Made by a program: the position numbers and the translations under genes. This document shows positions 53,220-62,502 of a DNA stretch of 64,000 nt, piece after piece. Source of the DNA: Rodentibacter haemolyticus. Its GTDB lineage: Bacteria; Pseudomonadota; Gammaproteobacteria; Enterobacterales; Pasteurellaceae. The stretch covers positions 930,001-994,000 of the forward strand of contig NZ_CP063056.1 of assembly GCF_015356115.1 (NCBI RefSeq), read 5' to 3'. Within the stretch, counting starts at the first letter, position 1, and each line of letters starts with the position of its first letter. The notes beneath the pieces were generated by a model. The model ran no database searches, was not told the origin of the DNA, and saw only the letters and a program-made list of their open reading frames with translations.

Positions 53220-54530
53220 TTATGGGCAGGGTTTGTTTACCATAATTTCAATCACTTGACGATCGATATGTTGCATACTTTTGGAGGCGATGGCGCATAG
53301 ATTATCAATGGTGCGATCGAGATCGTGTTCAACAATGCCTTCATTACCTGTTACACAGGTTTCGTCCATTGCCATCAGGACGGATTTATAACCGGAAGCG
53401 ACACTGGTGGAAACTTTCATTGCGCAACTATTTGCCGCGCCATCACAGATGATACCGCTGATGTCGCCAATCATACTGCAAATGCCCATACCGGCGGTTT
53501 CAAATTTACCCGTTAGCAAATAAGCAATGCCTGCACAACTCCCCATAGAAGCGGTGGTTACGGCACAAAGTGCGGATAATTTTGGCAATTTACTGTGAAT
53601 ATAAATCGCCATTAAATGGGATAAAAATAAAGCACGAAGGCGTTTTTCTTCATCAACCTTTAAATAATCCGATACCACCACAACCGGCATTGTTGCGGCA
53701 ATTCCTTGGTTACCCGAACCGGAATTACTCATTGCGGGTAGGGTAGCACCGCCCATTCTGGCATCTGAGGCGGCGGTGGTTTCGATCATAATTTTGCTGA
53801 GTAAATCATCGGAAATTAAGCCGCTGCCGACTTGTTTACGCAAGGTTCTGCCGATGTGTAAGCCATAATTTTCACGTAAACCTTCGTTAGAAAGGGCGCG
53901 GTTGAGTTTATCCGCTTGTCCGATAAAGCGAATTTTATCTAATGCCACTTGGCAGGAAAAATCAAAAATTTCTCGTGCGTTAATCCGCTTGAAAATATCA
54001 TAGGGATCGCAATCGGTACGTTCATCTGCCGTTTTCTCAAATAGCACTTCGCCATTTTTTTCAATAAAAATAATGTTGGTGTGTTGATCTTGAATGACGA
54101 CTTTTACCCGCTCACTATCCGCAAACAATACCGCTTCGGAATATAAAATATGGTCGGTCGGGTGAATATCTACTGAAACGCATTTTTGCTCCAGCATTGC
54201 TTTCGCATTTGAGACTTGCTGCGGTGTAATATGTTTTAATACTTGCAAGCCACCATCGGGATCGCCACCCAACGCCCCAACCGCCGCAGCGATCGGCAAG
54301 CCGACCATACCCGTTCCCGGCACGGCGACACCTAAACCGTTTTTCATTAAGTTGGGTGATACTTTCGCTTCAATTTTTGTCGGTGTTTTACCTAAATATT
54401 TAGCTGCCGTAGCAGAAGCCAATGCAAGGGAGATAGGTTCTGTACAACCCAATGCCGGCACAACATCACGCTCGACAATGTGGAGTAACGGTGCTTCGAT
54501 TTCTTTTAGTCTTTCTTGGTTCATCATCAT
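53220..54530 (-). CDS. cyuA: L-cysteine desulfidase / UPF0597 family protein
   Basis: The 436-residue protein matches the YhaM/CyuA family, iron-sulfur enzymes that release sulfide from L-cysteine. Conserved parts include VVPALGCTEPISLA (Cys near residue 29), GGATLPAMSNSGSGNQG and CSMIGDISGIICDGAANSC with further cluster cysteines. The gene lies just downstream of polA on the same strand, as in H. influenzae. No permease gene is adjacent. Confidence 0.88.
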   Translation of the reverse strand: MMMNQERLKEIEAPLLHIVERDVVPALGCTEPISLALASATAAKYLGKTPTKIEAKVSPNLMKNGLGVAVPGTGMVGLPIAAAVGALGGDPDGGLQVLKHITPQQVSNAKAMLEQKCVSVDIHPTDHILYSEAVLFADSERVKVVIQDQHTNIIFIEKNGEVLFEKTADERTDCDPYDIFKRINAREIFDFSCQVALDKIRFIGQADKLNRALSNEGLRENYGLHIGRTLRKQVGSGLISDDLLSKIMIETTAASDARMGGATLPAMSNSGSGNQGIAATMPVVVVSDYLKVDEEKRLRALFLSHLMAIYIHSKLPKLSALCAVTTASMGSCAGIAYLLTGKFETAGMGICSMIGDISGIICDGAANSCAMKVSTSVASGYKSVLMAMDETCVTGNEGIVEHDLDRTIDNLCAIASKSMQHIDRQVIEIMVNKPCP

Positions 54531-54553
54531 TTTTTTGAGTTTTGTTTAACCGA

Positions 54554-57346
54554 TTAATGGGCTTCATCCCAATTTTTGCCTACGCCGACTTCCACAATTA
54601 ATGGAACCACAAGATTGGCGGCCGTTTCCATATATTGTTTAATTAGCGGGCGATAAAACTCGACTTTTTCCGACCGCACTTCAAACACCAGTTCATCATG
54701 CACTTGCATAATCATTTCGATATCGGGATCATTGCGTATAAATTCGTCTAATTTAATCATCGCCCGTTTGATAATATCCGCAGCGGTTCCCTGCATTGGC
54801 GCATTGATTGCCACGCGTTCCGCACCTTTACGGCGCATACTGTTATTGGAATTAATCTCCGGTAAGTACAAACGGCGACCGAATAAGGTTTCCACATATC
54901 CCTGTGCTTTGGCTTTTTCGCGGATGTCATTCATAAAGTGTTGCACGCCCGGGTAGCGTTGGAAGTATAAATCCATATATTTTTGTGCATCAGCTCGCGG
55001 AATACCAAGTTGGCGAGAAAGTCCGAATGCGGACATTCCGTAAATCAAACCGAAGTTAATGGCTTTTGCATTGCGACGTTGTTCACTTGTTACTTCGTCT
55101 TGCGGTACACCAAAAATTTCTGCGGCGGTCGCGCGGTGAATGTCTTTGCCTTGAGCAAATGCTTGAATCAACCCTTGGTCGTTCGACAAATGCGCCATAA
55201 TGCGCAATTCGATTTGGGAGTAGTCCGCCGCCATAACGGAATATCCTTCACGCGCGATAAAGGCTTGGCGAATGCGGCGACCTTCTTCATTACGAATCGG
55301 AATATTCTGCAAGTTAGGATCACTGGAAGACAATCGCCCCGTTGCGGTTACCGCCTGATGATACGAAGTATGCACACGCCCGGTTTGCGCATTTACCATT
55401 TGCGGAAGTTTATCGGTGTAGGTGGATTTTAACTTACTCAAGCCTCGATGTTCTACCAGCACTTTGGGTAATTCGTGGCTGTAAGCGAGCTCTTCTAATA
55501 CGTCTTCATTGGTTGAGGGCGCACCTTTAGGAGTTTTTTGCAATACCGGTAAGCCGAGTTTATCAAACAAAATTTCTTGTAACTGTTTGGGAGAGGCAAG
55601 ATTGAATTTTTGTCCTGCCAGTTCGTAAGCTTGTCCTTCAAGTGCGGTCAATCTGGCTGCAATTTCGTTGGATTGCATAAAAAGCGCATCGCTATCAATT
55701 AATACGCCGGTGCGTTCCATACGGGAAAGCACGCTTAATAATGGCAATTCCATTTCTTCAAAGAGCGTTACAAGGCTTGGTTCTTCTTGTAATTTTGTCC
55801 ATAAAATCTGTTGTAATTTCATCGTAACATCCGCATCTTCTGCGGCATATTCGGCGGCTTGCTCCAATGGAATTTGATTAAACGTGAGCTGATTTTTCCC
55901 TTTTCCTGCGATGTCTTCAAAATGAATGGTTTGATGTCCCAGATAGCGTTTAGAAAGGTCATCCATATTGTGGCGACCTGTGCTATTTAGCACGTAAGAT
56001 TCAAGCATCGTATCAAATGCTACGCCTTGCACGTTAATGCCGTTGCGCGCCAAAATAGTGAGATCGTATTTGATATTTTGCCCCGTCTTTTTAATCTCGG
56101 CATTTTCCAATATCGGTTTGAGGGCTGAAAGTGCGGTCGTTTTTTCTAACGTTTTCGGTGCGCCGAGATAATCTAATCGCAGCGGTAAATAAGCGGCTTC
56201 GCCATTTTCTAACGCAAAAGAAAGTCCGACTAAGTTTGCCGACATATAATCCAGACTGTCGGTTTCCGTATCCAGCGCAAAAAGGCGGGTTTGCGAAAGT
56301 TTTTCAACCCAGTGGTGAAGATCCGCTTCGGTGAGGAGGGTTTCATATCGGCTGCGATCAATTTGAATTTCAGGCGAATTTTCAACCGCACTTGTATTTG
56401 CCGGAGTCACTTGATATGTATTTATTTTTATCGGTTGTTCTGAAATTTTTGTAATGGAACCGGCGCCATTCATCACTTCGTTCAACCAACGTTTAAATTC
56501 ATAGCGGGCGAAATATTCGGTGAGTTGATCATTTTGACTTTCACCGAGCAGTAATTCTTCCGGTGTAATGTTGAGTTCCACATCAGTTTTAATGGTGGCA
56601 AGGGTATAAGACAAGTCCGCCATTGTTTTTTGGGCAAACAATTTTTCGCCTAATTTTTTTGCGCCGCGGATGGGTAAATCCGCCACTTTTTCAAGACTGG
56701 CATAAATTTCCGCCATATTGCCGATACCTTGTAAAAGCCCCAATGCGGTTTTTTCACCTACACCTGCAACCCCCGGAATGTTATCGGCGCTATCGCCCAT
56801 CAGTGCAAGGTAATCAATAATGAGTTCCGGTGGAATGCCGTATTTTTCGATTACCGCTTCACGATCGAGCAGGCTGTTATTCATCGTATTGATAAGCATA
56901 ATGTTATCATCAACCAGCTGTGCCATATCTTTATCGCCGGTACTAATCAGCACTTTTTTGCCGGCTTGTGAGGCTTGCACGGCAAGCGTGCCGATAACAT
57001 CGTCCGCTTCTACGCCTTCTACCACCAAAAGCGGAATGCCGAGTGCGCGGATAATATCGTGTAAAGGTTGTATTTGTTTACGCAGATCATCGGGCATCGG
57101 CGGACGGTGAGATTTATATTGCTCAAATATTTCATCACGAAATGTTTTCCCTTTGGCATCAAATACCACGGCAATATGGCTGGGTTGTACCTGTGAAATC
57201 AGGCTTTTGAGCATATTCAGCACACCATACATTGCACCGGTAGGTTCACCTGCCGAATTGGTTAAAGGAGGAAATGCGTGAAATGCACGATATAAATAAG
57301 AAGAACCATCCACTAATACCAGCGGATTTGCTGCGATCTGTGCCAT
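54554..57346 (-). CDS. polA: DNA polymerase I
   Basis: The 930-residue enzyme works in repair and Okazaki fragment processing. The N-terminal 5'-3' exonuclease has the metal-binding VVFDAKGKTFRDE and ADDVIGTLA. The 3'-5' exonuclease has LFALDTETDS, so the proofreading D-x-E appears intact. The polymerase domain has DYSQIELRIMAH, RRNAKAINFGLIYGMS and QVHDELVFEV. A Correia-like element lies just upstream. Confidence 0.97.
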   Translation of the reverse strand: MAQIAANPLVLVDGSSYLYRAFHAFPPLTNSAGEPTGAMYGVLNMLKSLISQVQPSHIAVVFDAKGKTFRDEIFEQYKSHRPPMPDDLRKQIQPLHDIIRALGIPLLVVEGVEADDVIGTLAVQASQAGKKVLISTGDKDMAQLVDDNIMLINTMNNSLLDREAVIEKYGIPPELIIDYLALMGDSADNIPGVAGVGEKTALGLLQGIGNMAEIYASLEKVADLPIRGAKKLGEKLFAQKTMADLSYTLATIKTDVELNITPEELLLGESQNDQLTEYFARYEFKRWLNEVMNGAGSITKISEQPIKINTYQVTPANTSAVENSPEIQIDRSRYETLLTEADLHHWVEKLSQTRLFALDTETDSLDYMSANLVGLSFALENGEAAYLPLRLDYLGAPKTLEKTTALSALKPILENAEIKKTGQNIKYDLTILARNGINVQGVAFDTMLESYVLNSTGRHNMDDLSKRYLGHQTIHFEDIAGKGKNQLTFNQIPLEQAAEYAAEDADVTMKLQQILWTKLQEEPSLVTLFEEMELPLLSVLSRMERTGVLIDSDALFMQSNEIAARLTALEGQAYELAGQKFNLASPKQLQEILFDKLGLPVLQKTPKGAPSTNEDVLEELAYSHELPKVLVEHRGLSKLKSTYTDKLPQMVNAQTGRVHTSYHQAVTATGRLSSSDPNLQNIPIRNEEGRRIRQAFIAREGYSVMAADYSQIELRIMAHLSNDQGLIQAFAQGKDIHRATAAEIFGVPQDEVTSEQRRNAKAINFGLIYGMSAFGLSRQLGIPRADAQKYMDLYFQRYPGVQHFMNDIREKAKAQGYVETLFGRRLYLPEINSNNSMRRKGAERVAINAPMQGTAADIIKRAMIKLDEFIRNDPDIEMIMQVHDELVFEVRSEKVEFYRPLIKQYMETAANLVVPLIVEVGVGKNWDEAH

Positions 57347-57387
57347 ATAAATTCCGTTTGAAACTCTGAAATGAACGCATTATAACG

Positions 57388-57499
57388 TATAGTGAATTAA
57401 ATTTAAAAATCTCGACGATTATTGCTGCGCTTAACCACACTCGTTTGTACTGTCTTCGGCTTGCGGCTTTGTATCCGTTTTTAAATTTAATTCACTCTA
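57388..57499 (+). mobile_element. Correia-like small repeat, copy C
   Basis: 112 bp between TATAGTGAATTAAATTTAA and the complement ending TTAAATTTAATTCACTCTA (one change in the terminal TATA). The inner GTACTGTCTTCGGCTTGCGGC closely follows the Correia core as I remember it. It lies between the divergent polA and zapA genes. Confidence 0.85.
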
Positions 57500-57614
57500 A
57501 ATTCTGAAAAGTGCGAATGGATAAAAGCTCGCCGATTGACCGCAAAGTATATGACGAAAAATGTTGACTATGGCATAATGCCACCCATTCAGAATGGAAG
57601 TAAAGGGAAATACA

Positions 57615-57911
57615 ATGTCATTAAAATCGGTTGAAATTGTCGTGTTAGGGCAAGTATTACGTTTAAATGTGCCTCATGAGCAAGAGGAAGCTTTGCGTCA
57701 AGCCGCATACCATTTAGATGCCTTGGTTTCCGAAATGAAAGAAAAAACAGGATTGATTCAACTTGATCGCGTGCTTTCTATTGTGGCGTTGAATTTAAGT
57801 TTTGAATTGACCCAAGAAAAAAATAAAAATGCGCAAATTGAAGATGTGCTGAAAACACGGATTCAGCAGTTGGATCATTCGTTGGAGAGTGTTCGTTCAA
57901 CAAGAGAATAA
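57615..57911 (+). CDS. zapA: Cell division protein ZapA
   Basis: The 98-residue ZapA promotes FtsZ bundling at the division ring. It has the N-terminal VEIVVLGQVLRLNVPHEQEE domain and a C-terminal coiled coil (NKNAQIEDVLKTRIQQL). The frame opens at 57594, but the ATG at 57615 has AAAGGGAA upstream and matches the usual MSLKSVEI. It precedes 6S RNA, as in other gamma-proteobacteria. Confidence 0.93.
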   Translation: MSLKSVEIVVLGQVLRLNVPHEQEEALRQAAYHLDALVSEMKEKTGLIQLDRVLSIVALNLSFELTQEKNKNAQIEDVLKTRIQQLDHSLESVRSTRE

Positions 57912-57990
57912 TTTGTGCGCAAGATCACAAATTTTAAAAATTACTACTGGTAAAAAAACAACGTTTCGGCTAGTATAAAGCCCATAAAAG

Positions 57991-58195
57991 ATTTCCTGGA
58001 GTGTTCGTCAGTGGGTTATGTCCCTGAGCCGATACTTAAAATCTTATAAATCGGTTTCCCGTCATTGGTGTGTAGGCTTTGCCTTTATTCTTCTCCTGAA
58101 AAATAAAGGAATTAAGAAACCTGAAGATGACCTTATCGATTTCCTTGAACCGTCGGGTTCAAGGACTACCGCCCGCAACGGCACTCTGGGTTCCC
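57991..58195 (+). ncRNA. ssrS: 6S RNA
   Basis: This lies between zapA and fau, the standard place. The 5' arm contains CCTGGAGTGTTCG and CCCTGAGCCGATA, and the 3' arm contains CCTTGAACCGTCGGGTTCAAGG, then CCGCCCGCAACGGCACTC. These parallel the closing stem, CCTGAGCCGAT block and CCTTGAACC hairpin of E. coli 6S RNA. A -10-like TATAAA is at 57974-57979. It binds the sigma-70 holoenzyme in stationary phase. The ends are estimated. Confidence 0.92.
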
Positions 58196-58210
58196 TCTTC
58201 TTTCATTTCC

Positions 58211-58774
58211 ATGATTACTCAACAACGCAGTCAAATTCGTCGTCAAATTCGTAAAACTCGTGCAAATTTGACCGCACTTCAGCAGCAACGGGCGGAACAA
58301 ACCGTTACACATCAAGCGCTTGATTTAATTCAGCGGCGTCAAGCGCACAACATTGCCCTATATCTTTCTTTTGATGGTGAAATTTCTACCCACGCCTTAA
58401 TAAAAAAACTTTGGGAGCAAAATAAGAGTGTGTTTTTGCCGGTTTTACACCCTTTTGCCAAACATCATTTACTGTTTTTACGTTATTTACCGGATACTCC
58501 TTTGGTGCAAAATCAATTTGGGATTTGGGAACCAAAACTCAATGTACAATATGTGCTGCCGCTAAATGAGCTGGATATTTTATTCACACCCTTAGTGGCT
58601 TTCGATAAACAGGGCAATCGACTTGGAATGGGCGGTGGCTTTTATGATCGTACGTTGCAACATTGGCAGAAAAAATCCTTTATCCCTGTGGGATTGGCGC
58701 ATAGCTGTCAGCAACTCGAATCCTTACCTGTTGAATCTTGGGATGTGCCGCTTTTTGATATTTTGGTTGGGTAA
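58211..58774 (+). CDS. fau: 5-formyltetrahydrofolate cyclo-ligase
   Basis: The 187-residue enzyme converts 5-formyl-THF to methenyl-THF (YgfA). Conserved parts are RQIRKTRANL, the PLxAFDxxGxRLGxGGGFYDR motif (PLVAFDKQGNRLGMGGGFYD, about residues 125-144) and the PVGLAHSCQQ region. A longer frame starts at 58127 inside 6S RNA; ATG 58211 is the proper start. It follows ssrS by about 15 bases and may be expressed from the same transcript. Confidence 0.94.
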   Translation: MITQQRSQIRRQIRKTRANLTALQQQRAEQTVTHQALDLIQRRQAHNIALYLSFDGEISTHALIKKLWEQNKSVFLPVLHPFAKHHLLFLRYLPDTPLVQNQFGIWEPKLNVQYVLPLNELDILFTPLVAFDKQGNRLGMGGGFYDRTLQHWQKKSFIPVGLAHSCQQLESLPVESWDVPLFDILVG

Positions 58775-58923
58775 AATCTATCATCTCAATTTAATTGATA
58801 GGTAAAACTAAAAAATATTTCGTGTTTTCTCTTGAAATCCCCTCAAATGCTCTTACTTATTTTGTGCGAAAGGCGAAAGCCATTATGAATCTAGAATAAG
58901 GAATCTGGAAATAAGGACAGCGT

Positions 58924-61494
58924 ATGAATATCGAAAAATTTACCACAAAATTTCAACAGGCCTTGAGTGAAGCACAGTCTCTTGCGCTTGGCAAAGATAA
59001 TCAGTTTATTGAACCGGTGCATTTATTGACCGCACTTTTAAATCAACAAGAGGGTTCTATTGCACCTATTTTAACGGCAAGTGGCGTAAATGTTGCCTTA
59101 TTGCGTAATGAATTAAGCAATGAGCTTAATAGGTTACCGCAAGTTTCCGGCAATGGAGGTGATGTACAACTTTCTCGTCAATTACTTAATTTATTAAATT
59201 TATGCGATAAACTCGCACAACAAAACCAAGATAAATTTATTTCAAGTGAATTATTTCTGCTTGCCGCATTAGAGGAGCGTGGTTCGTTAAGGGATATTTT
59301 AACGAAATGCGGTGCGAAAAAAGAGCGAGTTTCACAGGCGATTCAACATATTCGCGGAGGACAAAAGGTGAACGATCAAAATGCAGAAGAAAGCAGACAA
59401 GCCCTTGAGAAATATACGATTGATTTAACCGCACGTGCAGAAAGCGGAAAACTTGATCCGGTGATTGGGCGTGACGAAGAAATTCGCCGTGCGATTCAGG
59501 TTTTACAACGCCGTACAAAAAATAATCCGGTCTTAATCGGTGAGCCGGGAGTGGGCAAAACCGCCATTGTAGAAGGGTTGGCGCAGCGTATTGTGAACGG
59601 AGAAGTGCCGGAAGGATTGAAAAATAAACGTGTTCTTTCTTTGGATATGGGCGCATTGATTGCGGGAGCAAAATATCGCGGTGAATTTGAAGAACGTTTG
59701 AAAGCCGTATTGAACGAGCTTGCGAAAGAAGAAGGGCGTGTGATTTTATTCATTGATGAAATTCACACAATGGTCGGTGCAGGCAAAACCGATGGTGCAA
59801 TGGATGCCGGTAACCTATTAAAACCGAGCTTGGCGCGTGGTGAATTACACTGTGTAGGCGCAACGACCCTTGATGAATATCGTCAATATATTGAAAAAGA
59901 TGCGGCACTTGAACGCCGTTTCCAAAAAGTGTTTGTTGATGAACCAAGCGTAGAAGACACCATTGCAATTTTGCGCGGTTTGAAAGAACGTTATGAAATC
60001 CACCATCACGTAGATATTACCGACCCGGCGATTGTAGCGGCGGCAACCCTTTCCCATCGTTATATCTCGGATCGTCAATTACCGGATAAAGCAATTGACT
60101 TGATTGATGAAGCGGCATCCGGTATTCGTATGGAAATTGATTCCAAACCGGAACCGCTCGATCGCTTGGAACGCCGTATTATTCAATTAAAATTAGAGCA
60201 ACAGGCACTCAAAAAAGAAGAAGATGAGGCAAGCCGTAAACGTTTGGAAATGTTAGAAAAAGAACTTTCTGACAAAGAACGTGAGTACGCAGAATTAGAA
60301 GAAGTATGGAAATCCGAAAAAGCCGCACTTTCCGGTTCGCAACACATTAAACAGGAGTTGGATGCGGCAAAAACCGAAATGGAGCAGGCACGCCGCGCCG
60401 GTGATTTAAGTAAAATGTCCGAATTGCAATACGGTCGGATTCCTGAATTGGAAAAACAACTTGCTCAAGCCGAAACCGGTGAAGGTAAAGAAATGAGCTT
60501 GTTACGCTACCGTGTTACCGATGAAGAGATTGCAGAAGTGCTTTCTAAAGCTACGGGTATTCCGGTCTCCAAAATGATGGAAGGTGAGAAAGAAAAACTC
60601 TTACGTATGGAAGAAGAATTGCATAAACGGGTCATCGGTCAGAATGAGGCCGTGGATGCGGTGGCGAATGCGATTCGTCGTAGCCGTGCGGGGCTTTCTG
60701 ATCCGAATCGCCCGATTGGTTCTTTCTTATTCTTAGGACCAACAGGCGTGGGAAAAACGGAATTATGTAAAACCTTGGCGAAATTCTTATTTGACAGCGA
60801 AGATGCGATGGTGCGTATTGATATGTCGGAGTTTATGGAAAAACACAGCGTTTCTCGCCTTGTCGGTGCGCCTCCGGGTTATGTAGGCTATGAAGAAGGC
60901 GGTTATTTAACCGAAGCGGTTCGCCGCCGTCCGTATTCCGTCATCTTGCTTGATGAAGTAGAAAAAGCGCACGCCGATGTGTTTAATATTCTATTGCAAG
61001 TGTTGGATGATGGTCGTTTGACTGATGGGCAAGGAAGAACCGTGGATTTTCGCAATACCGTTGTAATTATGACATCTAACTTAGGCTCGCATTTAATTCA
61101 AGAACATCAAAACGGAAGTTATGATGAAATGAAAGAAATGGTGATGTCGGTTGTTAGCGGACATTTCCGTCCGGAATTTATCAATCGTATTGATGAAACC
61201 GTGGTGTTTCATCCGCTTGCGAAAGAAAACATTCGGGCGATTGCAGGCATTCAATTGGAACGTTTGGCAAAACGTATGGAAACGCGTGGTTATGAAATCG
61301 TGTTCAGCGAAACTTTGATTGATTTTATCGGCGAAGTGGGATACGACCCGATTTACGGCGCACGCCCGTTAAAACGTGCGATTCAGCAAGAAATCGAAAA
61401 TCCGTTGGCGCAACAAATTCTTTCAGGGAAACTACTCCCAAGCCGCATTGTGACGGTGGATTATGCCGATGGAAACGTTGTGGCGAGACAATAA
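58924..61494 (+). CDS. clpB: ATP-dependent chaperone ClpB
   Basis: The 856-residue disaggregase works with DnaK. It has an N-domain (1-145), AAA domain 1 with Walker A GEPGVGKT (206), a coiled-coil M domain (about 410-525) and AAA domain 2 with Walker A GPTGVGKT (605) and Walker B VILLDEVEKAH. CTTGAAA at 58831 might be a heat-shock sigma factor -35 element, but no matching CCCCAT -10 was found. It is followed by a MITE. Confidence 0.97.
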   Translation: MNIEKFTTKFQQALSEAQSLALGKDNQFIEPVHLLTALLNQQEGSIAPILTASGVNVALLRNELSNELNRLPQVSGNGGDVQLSRQLLNLLNLCDKLAQQNQDKFISSELFLLAALEERGSLRDILTKCGAKKERVSQAIQHIRGGQKVNDQNAEESRQALEKYTIDLTARAESGKLDPVIGRDEEIRRAIQVLQRRTKNNPVLIGEPGVGKTAIVEGLAQRIVNGEVPEGLKNKRVLSLDMGALIAGAKYRGEFEERLKAVLNELAKEEGRVILFIDEIHTMVGAGKTDGAMDAGNLLKPSLARGELHCVGATTLDEYRQYIEKDAALERRFQKVFVDEPSVEDTIAILRGLKERYEIHHHVDITDPAIVAAATLSHRYISDRQLPDKAIDLIDEAASGIRMEIDSKPEPLDRLERRIIQLKLEQQALKKEEDEASRKRLEMLEKELSDKEREYAELEEVWKSEKAALSGSQHIKQELDAAKTEMEQARRAGDLSKMSELQYGRIPELEKQLAQAETGEGKEMSLLRYRVTDEEIAEVLSKATGIPVSKMMEGEKEKLLRMEEELHKRVIGQNEAVDAVANAIRRSRAGLSDPNRPIGSFLFLGPTGVGKTELCKTLAKFLFDSEDAMVRIDMSEFMEKHSVSRLVGAPPGYVGYEEGGYLTEAVRRRPYSVILLDEVEKAHADVFNILLQVLDDGRLTDGQGRTVDFRNTVVIMTSNLGSHLIQEHQNGSYDEMKEMVMSVVSGHFRPEFINRIDETVVFHPLAKENIRAIAGIQLERLAKRMETRGYEIVFSETLIDFIGEVGYDPIYGARPLKRAIQQEIENPLAQQILSGKLLPSRIVTVDYADGNVVARQ

Positions 61495-61506
61495 GTTCTC
61501 TTAATG

Positions 61507-61627
61507 TGGTATTGTTGTAGCATTTGCACAAAACATTGTAAGGTGCGTTACGGCTTCGCCTAACGACACTCTACCCTAAGAAATCTCGGAGATAAAATTC
61601 TCTTTGTGCAACTGATACATAATACCG
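61507..61627. mobile_element. MITE-like repeat with target duplication, copy 3
   Basis: This 121-bp element begins TGGTATTGTTGTAGCATTTG and ends with the complement of CGGTATTATGTATCAGTTG. CTTAATG directly abuts both ends (61500-61506 and 61628-61634). The interior differs from the other copies: it holds AAGGTGCGTTACGGCTTCGC and its partial complement instead of the GGTGGGCAA palindromes. Confidence 0.85.
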
Positions 61628-61635
61628 CTTAATGC

Positions 61636-61670
61636 AAAAGTGCGGTCAATTTCGACCGCACTTTTTGTCC
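61636..61670. terminator. Uptake-signal bidirectional terminator between clpB and the LOS transferase gene
   Basis: AAAAGTGCGGTC (61636-61647) pairs perfectly with GACCGCACTTTT (61654-61665), with flanking T runs. The neighbours are convergent. Confidence 0.92.
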
Positions 61671-61682
61671 ATTACACCTTTG

Positions 61683-62441
61683 TTAATGTTGCTCCCGTTC
61701 CCACAGATCCGCATATTTTACGAATGTGGAATGGGCGGAAAGCACGGCGAGTAAAAAGCCTTGTTTGCCATCTAGAAATCCGGCCTTAATAATGTACATT
61801 TTTACAAAACAGCTAATAGCGTGGGTAATTCCCTGAAGTAGAGTGGCTTTTTTACCTTTCGCTTGGCGTTGATCCGCCCAGGCTTTCGCATAACCTGCCG
61901 ATTTCACCAAATAATGGTGAATGCTTTTATAAGTGAAATGTTCTAAATCGCCTTTTAATCGCTCGACTTTCGTATCCTTCGGATAACAGACTTTTTCATG
62001 AACCAAGGCATCATTATAGCCGGCATAAGCCGTGCGATATAAACGCACGACATAATCAGGATACCAACCGGAGTGGCGGATTTTCCGTCCGAATACTTCG
62101 CTAACGCGTGGTAGTTCATACACGGTATTTTCGGTGTTTTTTTGTATTGCCAGCTGAATGGATTCACGTAATTCGGGAGTAATTCGTTCATCGGCATCAA
62201 GCCAAAGCACATAATCGCTTGTTACGTATTGTTGGGCAAGTTGGCGTTGTTTACCGAATCCCGGCCAATCTGTATTTTCGTAAAATTTTGCACCATAGCT
62301 TAACGCAATTGTTTTCGTGTTATCCGTGCTGCCGGAATCTAAAATCACGATTTCATCCACCCAGTCTTTTACGGTTTCAAGACATTTTGACAAATCTTTT
62401 CCTTCGTCTTTTACAATCATTGCAACGCTAATTGTTGGCAT
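61683..62441 (-). CDS. lgtF: Family 2 glycosyltransferase (LgtF-like, LOS inner core)
   Basis: The 252-residue GT2 enzyme starts MPTISVAMIVKDEGKDL. It has VILDSGSTDNT and the metal-binding WLDADERI (DxD-type). It resembles the beta-1,4-glucosyltransferase that adds glucose to heptose I in Haemophilus lipooligosaccharide. The divergent waaA supports this. The acceptor and sugar are inferred. Confidence 0.82.
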   Translation of the reverse strand: MPTISVAMIVKDEGKDLSKCLETVKDWVDEIVILDSGSTDNTKTIALSYGAKFYENTDWPGFGKQRQLAQQYVTSDYVLWLDADERITPELRESIQLAIQKNTENTVYELPRVSEVFGRKIRHSGWYPDYVVRLYRTAYAGYNDALVHEKVCYPKDTKVERLKGDLEHFTYKSIHHYLVKSAGYAKAWADQRQAKGKKATLLQGITHAISCFVKMYIIKAGFLDGKQGFLLAVLSAHSTFVKYADLWEREQH

Positions 62442-62502
62442 CTTTTTATCCCTTTTTTGATATACTAGCCGAAATTTTTCTGAGTATAACCGAATTTCAT
62501 TT

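Noticed and set aside
58018..58254. Small open frame starting in the 6S RNA region
   Set aside because: It overlaps the structured 6S RNA and the fau start, and no recognisable protein family is encoded.
58831..58860. Heat-shock (sigma-32) promoter before clpB
   Set aside because: CTTGAAA is present, but no CCCCAT-like -10 element lies at the right distance, so it was not listed as a feature.
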